From NCBI GenBank assembly GCA_029936425.1, contig JAPYSU010000003.1, positions 124,001-188,000 on the forward strand: a DNA stretch of 64,000 nucleotides, given 5' to 3'. The stretch comes from Litorimonas sp. Its GTDB lineage: Bacteria > Pseudomonadota > Alphaproteobacteria > Caulobacterales > Maricaulaceae. Position numbers and translations under genes: made by a program. Each line of letters starts with the position of its first letter. Position 1 is the stretch's first letter. Under the pieces are notes generated by a model. It saw only the letters and a program-made list of their open reading frames with translations, did no database searches and was not told where the DNA came from. Positions 17,087-25,573 of the stretch are shown one piece after another.

Positions 17087-20000
17087 ATGTTTAATTTTAT
17101 GCACAGAATTGCCGGGGGGCGCTTATTGGCGGCCATTGCGGCACTCGCCATGACCCTTGGTGGAATTTGGGCGTTTCGCGCGCTCCCCGTCGATGCGTTT
17201 CCAGATGTGACGCCTTCTCTGGTTCAGGTTTTTACAGAAACTGAAGGGCTCGCTCCCGAAGAGGTCGAACGCTATGTTACCTATCCAATTGAGACCGCGA
17301 TGTCAGGTCTGCCCAAACTCAAAAACATGCGATCCGTTTCAAATTTTGGGCTTTCGGTCGTAAATATTTATTTCGAAGATGGGACGGATGTCTATTTTGC
17401 GCGTCAGGTCGTGGGAGAACGCCTCGCCGAAGCCAGCGGAAATATCCCCGACGGTTTCGGGAATCCGAAAATGGGCCCTATTTCAACCGGACTTGGAATT
17501 ATTCTTTACTTCCGATTAGAAGATGAAACCGGATCGCGCAGCCTTGTTGAAATGCGCGAAATTCAGGACTGGATAATAAAGTATCAGCTTCAAACCGTTC
17601 CGGGAGTCACGGAGGTTTTGTCTCTGGGCGGATACGAAAAGCAGTATCAGGTGCGTCTCGACCCGGATGCTTTATTGTCATACAATATTCAAATCGGTGA
17701 TGTCATGACCGCGCTGGAACGCGGAAATAAAACCGAAGGGGCCCAATTCCTGGAGCTCGGTGCAGAGCAATATACAGTAAGAGGCGTTGGCTTGGCGCGC
17801 TCCGTTGAAGATTTGGCGGAAATCGTAGTCAAAACTGCGGATGGCCGTCCGGTTCGCGTTCGTGACCTCGGAGAAGTCGTTGTCGGAGGGGGCGTGCGTC
17901 AAGGTCTTGCTACAGCAAATGGCGAAGGCGAGGTCGTCGCTGGCCTGACGCTGAAACTCTTCGGCACGAATACTTCTGATGTCATTAAACGGGTCCAAAC
18001 CCGCTTTGATGAAATCAATACCAGTCTGCCGGAAGGGGTCACGGCTGTACCTTATTATGACCAAGGCACACTCGTGAACAAAGCCTCTGCAACTGTTACA
18101 ACCGCCTTATGGCAAGGGGCTGTTTTAGTTGCTCTCGTTGTTTTCGTCTTTCTTGGCGGTTGGCGGCCCAGTGTCGTCGTCGTCCTATCCATACCCTTTT
18201 CTGTCGGATTTGCGTTTATCGCGATGAATATGCTCGGCATCGGGGCGAACCTCATGTCATTAGGGGGCGTTGCAATCGCAATCGGGATGATGGTGGACGG
18301 TGCGATTGTCATTTCCGAAAATGTGGATCGCGGCTTACGCGAAAGCAAGGCGACCGAGAATCAACGCGATGTCGTTGCGCGGTCAACAGCAGAAGTTATC
18401 GCGCCACTTATTGCCGCCGTCGCGGTTGTGATTGTCGTGTTCTTACCGCTTTTTTCTCTTCAGGGCGTTGAAGGGAAAACCTTCAGGCCACTTGCAGCTT
18501 CGGCCGCCTTGGCGATGACCGGTTCACTCTTCTATGCGGCCTTGATCGCTCCGTCCCTTGCGAATGCGCTGATGCGCAAGGATAAAAAAAGAGGGGAAGC
18601 TAACCCCGGTTGGGTTGCTCGTTATGTCAGCCAAGCCGCCTCTTTTTTCGTGCGCCGGAGATTTGCGGCAATTGGACTCGCAGTTCTTCTTCTTTTCATT
18701 GGCGGACTTGCCGGCTCACGATTAGGATCCGAATTTACGCCCGCTCTTGAAGAAGGCGATATTTTGTTGCGCGTGACGATGGCTCCGTCAATTTCTTTGA
18801 CGGAAGCTTCCAAAACAACAACCCGTATTGAGAAAAGGCTTCTCGAAGCTTTCCCCGAGGTGAAATCAATCGTGACCCGAGTTGGTCGTGGTGAAGTCGG
18901 GGCGCATGCGGATCCGACCAATAGTGCCGAAGCGTTTGTTGAACTTAACCCGAAATCAGAGTGGCGAGACGGTATGTCGGCAGAAGATTTAAGGACGGCG
19001 ATTTCTGAAAACCTCGAAACATTTCCGGGAATTGTTGTAAATATCGGGCAGCCCATTGCTATGTCAGTTGACGAATTGCTGACGGGAACACGAGCTGAAC
19101 TCGCCGTAAAAATCTTTGGCCCGGACTCCGATGTGCTCCTCGAAAAATCTCAAGAGTTGCAAGCCCTTTTACAACAGGTCGAAGGCGCTGCAGAAGTGCA
19201 GGCCGATCAAATCACGGGGGCGCCGCAGCTCGTAGTGACGATGGATCGCGCCGCCTTGGGGCGATACGGTTTAGACGTCGAGGATGCATTAGACGCTTTG
19301 CGCGCTTCAGTGGGCGGGGCTGAAGCCGGCTCTTTATTTGAAGGTGTAAGGCAATTTCCGATAGTTGTGCGTTTTCACGCCGAAAACCGTGACACGCCGG
19401 AAGCAATTAGCCGCGTCGTTCTTGAATCGCCTTCCGGCGCCCGAGTTCCGCTTGCGACTGTTGCAAATATTGAAACTGTGATTGGTCCGCGCCAGATTAC
19501 GCGCGAGGACGGAGAAAGATTTATCACGGTGCAGTCAAATGTACGGGGTCGCGATATCGGCTCTTTCGTGACCGAAGCCCAAGGGGTGACGGAATCTAAT
19601 CTTGATTTGCCGCCTGGTTACCGAGTGGTTTGGGGTGGCCAGTTTGAGCTTCAGCAACAAGCCAACGCCCGGTTTAAAGTGGTGATTCCGATTACTCTAG
19701 GTATTGTCTTTCTTATTTTGTTGATGACCTTCGGGCGAGTAAAGTCGGCTATTTTGATCCTGCTCAACATCCCGCTTGCCCTGACAGGCGGCGCTCTGGC
19801 GCTTTGGATAACGGGACTGCCAGTCTCCGTTCCGGCGACCGTCGGCTTCATCGCTTTATTTGGTATTGCCCTTGGAAATGGGATGGTACTGGTGAGCTTC
19901 ATGGACGATTTCGCTCGTGAAGGACGGGATAAGGACCAATTGGCTATCGAAGCTGCCGGACTCAGAGCCCGCCCGGTTTTGATGACCGCCCTTACGACGG

Positions 20001-20209
20001 CGCTCGGTTTGGCGCCGCTTCTATTTGCAACCGGTGTAGGCGCTGAAGTTCAGCGGCCCCTAGCCACGGTCGTCACAGGCGGCCTCGTGTCGTCCACCCT
20101 GTTGACCTTGCTTGTTATGCCGGCCTTGCACCGCTGGTTTGCACCGAGGCCGGGAGGTCATCATTCACTAGTTGAGGCGAGTCATGAGCGTGACCCGAAA
20201 ACGGCCTGA
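17087..20209 (+). CDS. Heavy-metal RND efflux pump (HME family)
   Basis: A 1,040-residue inner-membrane transporter with the HME-RND order: TM1, a first periplasmic loop, TM2-6, TM7, a second loop, TM8-12. In TM4 the sequence is AIAIGMMVDGAIVISEN: D404 and E411 match CzcA D408 and E415, but the position of CzcA D402 is Ala398. CusA-type (Cu/Ag) pumps read AIG-MVDAA at this spot, so the pump is closer to the monovalent-metal class, with DGA instead of DAA as a mixed feature. The second half ends with the usual GAEVQRPLATVV and TLLVMPAL. Eleven bases separate it from the adaptor. The best inference is copper or silver efflux; divalent-metal export is not excluded. Confidence 0.9.
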   Translation: MFNFMHRIAGGRLLAAIAALAMTLGGIWAFRALPVDAFPDVTPSLVQVFTETEGLAPEEVERYVTYPIETAMSGLPKLKNMRSVSNFGLSVVNIYFEDGTDVYFARQVVGERLAEASGNIPDGFGNPKMGPISTGLGIILYFRLEDETGSRSLVEMREIQDWIIKYQLQTVPGVTEVLSLGGYEKQYQVRLDPDALLSYNIQIGDVMTALERGNKTEGAQFLELGAEQYTVRGVGLARSVEDLAEIVVKTADGRPVRVRDLGEVVVGGGVRQGLATANGEGEVVAGLTLKLFGTNTSDVIKRVQTRFDEINTSLPEGVTAVPYYDQGTLVNKASATVTTALWQGAVLVALVVFVFLGGWRPSVVVVLSIPFSVGFAFIAMNMLGIGANLMSLGGVAIAIGMMVDGAIVISENVDRGLRESKATENQRDVVARSTAEVIAPLIAAVAVVIVVFLPLFSLQGVEGKTFRPLAASAALAMTGSLFYAALIAPSLANALMRKDKKRGEANPGWVARYVSQAASFFVRRRFAAIGLAVLLLFIGGLAGSRLGSEFTPALEEGDILLRVTMAPSISLTEASKTTTRIEKRLLEAFPEVKSIVTRVGRGEVGAHADPTNSAEAFVELNPKSEWRDGMSAEDLRTAISENLETFPGIVVNIGQPIAMSVDELLTGTRAELAVKIFGPDSDVLLEKSQELQALLQQVEGAAEVQADQITGAPQLVVTMDRAALGRYGLDVEDALDALRASVGGAEAGSLFEGVRQFPIVVRFHAENRDTPEAISRVVLESPSGARVPLATVANIETVIGPRQITREDGERFITVQSNVRGRDIGSFVTEAQGVTESNLDLPPGYRVVWGGQFELQQQANARFKVVIPITLGIVFLILLMTFGRVKSAILILLNIPLALTGGALALWITGLPVSVPATVGFIALFGIALGNGMVLVSFMDDFAREGRDKDQLAIEAAGLRARPVLMTALTTALGLAPLLFATGVGAEVQRPLATVVTGGLVSSTLLTLLVMPALHRWFAPRPGGHHSLVEASHERDPKTA

Positions 20210-20220
20210 ATAGAAGCGTC

Positions 20221-20247
20221 ACACAGGCGGGAACGGCCCGCCTGTGT
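20221..20247 (+). terminator. Strong intergenic hairpin after the RND pump
   Basis: An 11-bp perfect stem, acacaggcggg / cccgcctgtgt, with a 5-base loop, begins 12 bases after the pump stop. There is no T-run after it, so it may be an RNA-stability or partial terminator element between the RND operon and the ATPase gene rather than a full terminator. Confidence 0.5.
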
Positions 20248-20268
20248 TCCAATGCTACGGAGATGAAA

Positions 20269-22296
20269 ATGATAGAAAAAACACACAAAGAGAAAGATCA
20301 TGGTTCTGATGGGAACGATCATAATCATGGTGATATCGTTACCAGGATTCTAGGGTCTCGCGCGGAAGTGATTTTTGCCGTCTTGGCGGGCGTTTGTCTT
20401 TTGATTGGATGGCTTGGTCCAAAACTAAATTTGCTGTCGACGTCGATAGGATTTGTATTTTTGGTCGCAGCCTATGTCTTTGGGGGGTATTTTGCGCTGC
20501 GGGAGGCAGTAGAAAAATTATTGGAGGGCAAATTCCAGATCGATTTTCTGATGTTGGTCGCAGCTGCCGGAGCCGCTTTTCTCGGGGAATGGGCCGAAGG
20601 GGCGTTCCTTCTATTTCTTTTTGCGATTGGCCATGCGTTAGAGCATTTTGCTATGACCCGAGCGCGAAATGCGATTTCAGCGCTCTCCGATTTGACTCCG
20701 GATGACGCGCTCGTTCGGCGTGGTGAAAAAACCGAAACAATCTCCATTCAAGACCTTGTCATTGGCGATATCGTTGTGGTGCGCTCTAATGAACGTCTGC
20801 CAGCTGATGGGTTTGTCGTCTCTGGCGCTAGTGCCGTGAACCAAGCGCCAATAACGGGTGAAAGCGCGCCCGTCGATAAGAGACCCGTGGAAGACACGGA
20901 AGCCGCCGCGGCAAAACCAGACGATTTGAAATCTGAGACGCGCGTCTTTGCGGGTTCGATCAATGGTTCAGGCAGTCTGGATATTCAGGTTACAAAACTC
21001 GCGAGTGAAACGACGCTTGCCCGTGTCGTAACTCTAGTGAGTGAAGCGGAGACCAGACAGTCCCCCACACAGAGTTTCACAAAAAAGTTTGAACGCATAT
21101 TTGTCCCTTGCGTCATTTTACTGGCGGTTCTGTCGTCTTTGGCGTTTATTGTTTTAGATGAAACTGCCTCGGAGAGTTTCTACCGGGCAATGGCCGTGCT
21201 CGTCGCTGCTAGCCCTTGCGCTCTCGCTATCGCAACCCCGAGCGCAATCTTGTCCGGAGTGGCCCGCGCAGCACGCGGCGGCGTATTGATCAAAGGCGGC
21301 GCTCCGTTAGAATCTCTTGGCCGTCTGGACGCCATCGCCTTTGATAAAACCGGAACCTTAACAGAAGGCGAACCCCGTCTTGTTGAAATTGTTCCTTATA
21401 AAGACGTAGATGAAGATACCCTGCTAACGGTCAGCGCCGCCGTTGAGGCCCTGAGTGATCACCCCTTGGCAGAGGCAGTCGTGCGTGATGGGAAAGCTCG
21501 CCTCGGAACCACTCCAGACGGTGCTTCCGATTTCGCAAGTATAACAGGACGAGGCGTATCAGCCCTGTATAAAGGACAACAGGTTCATATTGGTAAAATG
21601 GAATTGTTTGCTGAAGTGGAAGGTAATTCTGTGCCAGAGGACTTGGCGGACACCGTGGACAGAATGTCTTCGGATGGGCGCACAACCATGATAGTCCGTT
21701 GCGGCGAGCGCTATCTCGGAGTGATCGGCTTGATGGACACGCCTCGTGAGGCCGCCAAGAACGTAATTGTCCACCTTCGTGATATTGGCGTCACTCGTAT
21801 GATGATGATTTCGGGTGATAATCAAAATGTGGCGGATGCTGTCGCTAGAGAGGTCGGTCTGGATCAAGCCTTCGGAGACCTCATGCCCGAGGATAAAGTA
21901 ACAAAAATAAAGTCCTTAAAAGTAAAGGGCGGTGTTGCAATGGTTGGTGACGGAGTAAACGATGCCCCCGCTATGGCCAATGCGACCGTTGGAATCGCCA
22001 TGGGCGCAGCTGGATCGGATGTCGCGCTTGAAACGGCTGATATCGCCCTTATGGCGGACGACCTTGAAACACTACCATTCGCGGTTGGTTTAAGCCGTAA
22101 AACGAGCCGCATTATCCGACAAAATCTCTGGGCGAGCCTCGGTATTGTTGCATTCTTGATACCCGCGACGTTGTTTGGCCTCGGAATTGGTCCGGCTGTC
22201 CTGATCCACGAGGGCTCCACTTTGCTTGTCGTTTTTAATGCGTTACGCTTGCTGGGATATAGCGAAAACCGGCCTCAAAAAATTACCTCAAACTAA
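20269..22296 (+). CDS. P1B-type metal-transporting ATPase, SPC (P1B-4-like) class
   Basis: A P-type ATPase of about 675 residues. The start is placed at ATG 20269, six bases behind GGAG; ATG 20263 is possible. The N-terminus has a His/Asp-rich stretch (DHGSDGNDHNHGD) and no HMA domain. TM4 carries S315-P316-C317, not CPC. The phosphorylation site is D359-KTGT, with TGES in the actuator and GDGVND in the hinge. TM6 ends HEGST (H647). SPC plus HEG(G/S)T is the signature of P1B-4 ATPases (CoaT/CtpD type), associated with Co, Ni or Fe efflux. A Zn/Cd role is less likely. A methyltransferase and a GDT1 gene follow on the same strand. Confidence 0.9.
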   Translation: MIEKTHKEKDHGSDGNDHNHGDIVTRILGSRAEVIFAVLAGVCLLIGWLGPKLNLLSTSIGFVFLVAAYVFGGYFALREAVEKLLEGKFQIDFLMLVAAAGAAFLGEWAEGAFLLFLFAIGHALEHFAMTRARNAISALSDLTPDDALVRRGEKTETISIQDLVIGDIVVVRSNERLPADGFVVSGASAVNQAPITGESAPVDKRPVEDTEAAAAKPDDLKSETRVFAGSINGSGSLDIQVTKLASETTLARVVTLVSEAETRQSPTQSFTKKFERIFVPCVILLAVLSSLAFIVLDETASESFYRAMAVLVAASPCALAIATPSAILSGVARAARGGVLIKGGAPLESLGRLDAIAFDKTGTLTEGEPRLVEIVPYKDVDEDTLLTVSAAVEALSDHPLAEAVVRDGKARLGTTPDGASDFASITGRGVSALYKGQQVHIGKMELFAEVEGNSVPEDLADTVDRMSSDGRTTMIVRCGERYLGVIGLMDTPREAAKNVIVHLRDIGVTRMMMISGDNQNVADAVAREVGLDQAFGDLMPEDKVTKIKSLKVKGGVAMVGDGVNDAPAMANATVGIAMGAAGSDVALETADIALMADDLETLPFAVGLSRKTSRIIRQNLWASLGIVAFLIPATLFGLGIGPAVLIHEGSTLLVVFNALRLLGYSENRPQKITSN

Positions 22297-22313
22297 ACAT
22301 TTGGAGGGATTTC

Positions 22314-22961
22314 ATGAGTATTTTGAGGCCAGAACAAACCCGTGATTTATACAATAGGATTGCATGCAGTTATGATAAGCTCTGGCTGCCTTATAAATTA
22401 TTGGGAATGGACCGAAAGCGAAAAGAGCTTGTTGCTAGCTTGAACCTGCGGGCAGGCGAAACAGTTGTAGATTTGTGTTGCGGCACAGGATTCAATTTCA
22501 TTCATCTTGCGAAAGCAGTCGGGCCTGCTGGAAAAATTATCGGAGTGGATGTATCCGAACAAGTGCTCGCTCGGGCCAGAAATCAATTAAAACCCGATAT
22601 TTTAACGTCTGTGGATCTTGTCGCGGAGAGTGTAGAAAACTTTAAAATACCCACCGGGGTCAGCGCAGTCATATCCACCTTTGGCCTTGAGATGGTCCCG
22701 GAATATGACGCTGTTATTGAAAATATTACTGACGCCTTGCCCTCAGCGGGGCGCTTTGGACTACTCGGTTTGAAATACCCTGAAATTTGGCCGGCGTGGC
22801 TCATAGACATCGGGGTTAGAATGAATAAACCCTTTGGCGTCAGCCGAGACTATAAAAACTTAAAGCCTTGGGTCGCAGCGGAGCGGCATCTAGAGACTCT
22901 TGAATTTAAAACCTTATTATTTGGTTCTGCTTATACGTGCTTGATGCAAAAGCAGATATGA
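22314..22961 (+). CDS. Class I SAM-dependent methyltransferase (UbiE-like)
   Basis: A 215-residue methyltransferase. SAM motif I is VVDLCCGTGFNF (residues 46-57), the acidic residue after beta-2 is in IGVDVSEQVL, and the post-motif region contains VISTFGLEMVPEYDAVI. The N-terminal NRIACSYDKLW is like UbiE. The Shine-Dalgarno is ggaggg, and the start lies 17 bases after the ATPase stop, so it belongs to that unit. The substrate is unknown. Methylation of a metal, metalloid or small thiol is conceivable from context, but the sequence is equally like ubiquinone and lipid methyltransferases. Confidence 0.75.
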   Translation: MSILRPEQTRDLYNRIACSYDKLWLPYKLLGMDRKRKELVASLNLRAGETVVDLCCGTGFNFIHLAKAVGPAGKIIGVDVSEQVLARARNQLKPDILTSVDLVAESVENFKIPTGVSAVISTFGLEMVPEYDAVIENITDALPSAGRFGLLGLKYPEIWPAWLIDIGVRMNKPFGVSRDYKNLKPWVAAERHLETLEFKTLLFGSAYTCLMQKQI

Positions 22962-23018
22962 ATCCCTAATATTAAATTAGAAACTTCTTACCCGAATTAA
23001 CTATTAAAGGAGGCATAT

Positions 23019-23297
23019 ATGTCTGCATTTCTTACTGTTTTTCTGACCGTGTTTTTAGCGGAAGTTGGAGATAAAACCCAGTTAGCCACCGTATTGTTTT
23101 CTTCTGACGGAACATCTAATAGATGGGTGGTTTTTTCTGCGGCGTCGATTGCACTTATGGCATCATCGGCGATAGCAGTGCTATTGGGGGCAGCAGCAGA
23201 AAAATATTTAGCGGTTTTACCTCTAAACCTACTGGCCGGAATAGGTTTCGTCCTCATTGGACTATTTATGATCATAGGGTATTTTCAAGTCTCATAA
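23019..23297 (+). CDS. Half-size GDT1/UPF0016 family membrane protein
   Basis: A 92-residue protein with one EVGDKTQLA motif (residues 15-23) and three hydrophobic segments. GDT1/TMEM165 proteins usually have two such halves; single-domain bacterial forms exist and are thought to work as dimers. The family moves Mn or Ca ions. A very good Shine-Dalgarno (aaaggagg) precedes the start. No second half-gene is adjacent, so a homodimer is implied. It probably contributes manganese or another divalent ion to the efflux set. Confidence 0.8.
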   Translation: MSAFLTVFLTVFLAEVGDKTQLATVLFSSDGTSNRWVVFSAASIALMASSAIAVLLGAAAEKYLAVLPLNLLAGIGFVLIGLFMIIGYFQVS

Positions 23298-23329
23298 AAA
23301 TTATGCTGAATTATCTAGTTTATGTATAG

Positions 23330-23699
23330 GGTCAATCCTAACTTCAATAGTCACATGTGACAGCCCGTGAATCTGACTTAGCTTTTCTTTGTAAAAGTAA
23401 TGAGGCCAAGGCTTCTCTGTGTTTGATGATAATATCAGTCCTTGGTGCCCGGACCCTAACTCCTAAAGGTGTAAATTTGTTATCTGATAATCAGTCTCGA
23501 CAATAGCCTTCCAAACTATGTTTTTAAAATGGTCGGTCTTATTCCAATAGTTAAGACGCGTTGCAGCGGTGTCGCGGATTAATTCCGATGTCCAGTGTGC
23601 AATCTCAATAGGCCTAAATATTGTCGCAAAGGTAAACGCGATCATGAGTTCCTTTACAAGGAACTCAATAAGTGAGTAGCGGCGGGGGCGTGGGATCAT
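23330..23699 (-). pseudogene. Decayed second copy of dmeF (CDF transporter) 3' end
   Basis: On the minus strand this resembles the C-terminal part of the intact dmeF at 33456: LIRDTAAT-LNYW--TDHF and QIT-LHL, then a TAG in place of the TGG (Trp) of LHLWELGPGHQGLIL, then ELGSGHQGLILS and FYKEKLSQIHGLSHVTIEV. Most of the N-terminal and membrane part is missing. The residual start region joins directly to a copy of the dmeR end at 23697, in the same gene order as the intact pair. A nonsense mutation plus a large deletion make it nonfunctional. A 9-bp hairpin lies at 23646-23666, near the deletion. Confidence 0.82.
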
Positions 23700-23800
23700 T
23701 TGAGATAGGTTCGGGGGGGACTTGAATTAAGTCGTCTGCGCCTTGAGTGCTTTTAAATCCTCAATCCTTTCAGGATTAATCAAATCGGTAATGTCGCCGA
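23697..23800 (-). pseudogene. Decayed 3' end of a second dmeR copy
   Basis: The minus-strand sequence parallels the last ~25 codons of intact dmeR at 34445 (TNPE-ERIEDL then GADDLIQV-like sequence) with several indels, and runs into the dmeF wreck with the same stop/start overlap. The upstream part of dmeR is absent. Confidence 0.6.
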
Positions 23801-23841
23801 CAACCCATGATTTCCTATTTACTTAGAGCCAAAGGCAAACT

Positions 23842-23853
23842 ATAGGCGCCTAT
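23842..23853. promoter_or_regulatory. 12-bp palindrome over the start of the CzcI-like gene
   Basis: ATAGGCGCCTAT is a perfect palindrome whose last two bases are the A and T of the start codon at 23852. It could be an operator or an RNA hairpin that hides the start. Short palindromes of this kind also arise by chance. Confidence 0.25.
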
Positions 23854-24211
23854 GCGTCTAGTTTGGACATCAATATTTTGCGTCATCTTCATGGTGTCGG
23901 GAACGTTGGTCTCAACGGCGCATACACTTGCCCATAGCGAGACTATAGCGGAGCAAGAGATCGTTAATAATCATGACCATCTTGTCGAATCTTCTCATAT
24001 AATGAATGACAAGGGTGGTGAATCACAGTCTCACTCTGAGGACTCTCATGATACCAATGAGCACGGAGCGGAGCTTCACTTCACTTTCCTTGATATAGCT
24101 TTGCCAGAAATGGCTGTGACTGTCCCGAGAAGGAATCTGAAGGTTTCATATCTAGCGATTCATTTTCCATCCCCAAAGCTACCACCTGATCCTTTCCCCG
24201 ACCGCGCCTGA
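23852..24211 (+). CDS. CzcI-like small periplasmic protein
   Basis: A 119-residue protein with a signal-like hydrophobic N-terminus (VWTSIFCVIFMVSGTLVSTAHT), a His/Asp/Glu-rich middle (NNHDHLVESSHIMNDKGGESQ and SEDSHDTNEHGAELHF) and a C-terminus PPDPFPDRA. This C-terminal PPD-RA ending is seen in CzcI proteins upstream of czcCBA. There is no CxxC pair, unlike the copies at 4935 and 14099. It lies 69 bases before czcC, with a hairpin between. No Shine-Dalgarno is visible before the start, and the transcript may be nearly leaderless. Confidence 0.6.
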   Translation: MRLVWTSIFCVIFMVSGTLVSTAHTLAHSETIAEQEIVNNHDHLVESSHIMNDKGGESQSHSEDSHDTNEHGAELHFTFLDIALPEMAVTVPRRNLKVSYLAIHFPSPKLPPDPFPDRA

Positions 24212-24223
24212 TTTTGAGCTTTA

Positions 24224-24247
24224 TCGGCTGATTTAAAGATCAGCCGA
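24224..24247 (+). terminator. Hairpin between the CzcI-like gene and czcC
   Basis: A 9-bp perfect stem, TCGGCTGAT / ATCAGCCGA, with a 6-base loop. There is no T-run after it. It could attenuate transcription or set the ratio of the small protein to the pump subunits. Confidence 0.4.
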
Positions 24248-24280
24248 CCAATTGTTCTTGGTCAGGAGGTATTAGGATCC

Positions 24281-25573
24281 ATGTCGTTTAAATTTATTGG
24301 TCTCGCTATGGCGATGACCTTGTCTGTTGCGCAAGCTCAGGCCGAAACTCAAAATAATCTTGCACCGTGTAGTGGTGCGGACAATCAAATCGAAGTTATT
24401 AATCTGGCGCGCGCAACACGTTTGGCCTTGGAAGCTGACCGGCGCCCTGAGCTTGCCAAAGCGGAAATAAGAGCGGCCCGAGCAGAACGGGCGATCGCGG
24501 CTTTGCGTCCAGCAGATACTGTCTCGCTTGACGTTGAGGATTTTCCGGGAACGGGCCTTGCTAGTAATATTGACAATTTGCAAATTACAGGCCGATTTTC
24601 TCGTGTCTGGGAGCGCGGCGGTAAACAAGACGCACGAATAGCGTTGGCTGAAAGCGGGGTTGGCGTCGCTGAGGCTATTTTCAGGGCAGCAAATTTTGAA
24701 ATCCGAAGCGAAATCGAAACCCTCTATGCCGAGGCCGCATTGGCGCAGAGGCGTGTTGAGCTTGCATGCGACGAAGTTGAAATTTCTATCGAACTGGAAA
24801 GGTCAATAAAAAAACGTGTCGATGCAGCCCGTGACCCGCTTCTAGCAGGTGCCAGAGCGAAGTCCCAGCGCCTTCAAGCAGAAGCTGAAGTCAGACATTT
24901 TGACGCCCGAGCCCAGGCCGTCCGAGAGGCATTAGGAGCCTATTGGCAAAGAAATAGAGACTTCCAAATCAATCCTAAATACTTGACGACGCGACCGCCT
25001 TCCCAAAGTGTATTTTATACCGAGGTTTACTCCCCGGTTTTTGATCGTCTCGATGCCGAGCGCCGGCAGACAGTTGCGCAAATAGATTTGGAACGCACCA
25101 AAGCTGTTCCTGATGTGACTTGGAATGTCGGTGTTCGAAAATTTGGCTATCAAGAAGATCTGGCAATTATTGGCGGTGTATCCATTCCACTAGGCACAAA
25201 AAAACGGAGCCGTGCATCTGTCGCTAAAGTCTATGCCGAACAACGCCGCATCAAAGTCGCACGTCAAACGCATCAACAGGGATTACTACGCAAAGCGGCA
25301 GGATATAGTCGAGAAGCCCAAAACGCTGCAGAAGAAATATCGCAAATCGACAACCGTCTCATACCCGCGGCAATGGAAGCTGTAGAATTGGCGCAAGAAG
25401 GATATGACCGTGGGGCTTTTTCCTATTTAGACATCGTAGATGCCCAGCGGTCAATTGCCGCTTTGCGCGAAGAGCGTCTGACTCACCTTAGAACCTATAT
25501 TCTCAACACAACCGCTTTAGAGCGTCTTAGCCCCTCAATGGGCTCGGAGACTTTGCCGGAGGAAACACAATAA
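24281..25573 (+). CDS. czcC: Outer-membrane efflux channel CzcC
   Basis: A 430-residue TolC-family protein with a signal peptide (ending AQAQAE) and two OEP repeats (VSLDVEDFPGTGLASN with RVWERGGKQDARI, and VPDVTWNVGVRKFGYQED with VSIPLGTKKRSRA). It is the first subunit of the CzcCBA-like pump and overlaps the adaptor start (TAATG). The Shine-Dalgarno is aggagg. Its relation to the HME1 pump downstream supports the Czc assignment (Co, Zn, Cd). The C-terminus is short. Confidence 0.9.
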   Translation: MSFKFIGLAMAMTLSVAQAQAETQNNLAPCSGADNQIEVINLARATRLALEADRRPELAKAEIRAARAERAIAALRPADTVSLDVEDFPGTGLASNIDNLQITGRFSRVWERGGKQDARIALAESGVGVAEAIFRAANFEIRSEIETLYAEAALAQRRVELACDEVEISIELERSIKKRVDAARDPLLAGARAKSQRLQAEAEVRHFDARAQAVREALGAYWQRNRDFQINPKYLTTRPPSQSVFYTEVYSPVFDRLDAERRQTVAQIDLERTKAVPDVTWNVGVRKFGYQEDLAIIGGVSIPLGTKKRSRASVAKVYAEQRRIKVARQTHQQGLLRKAAGYSREAQNAAEEISQIDNRLIPAAMEAVELAQEGYDRGAFSYLDIVDAQRSIAALREERLTHLRTYILNTTALERLSPSMGSETLPEETQ

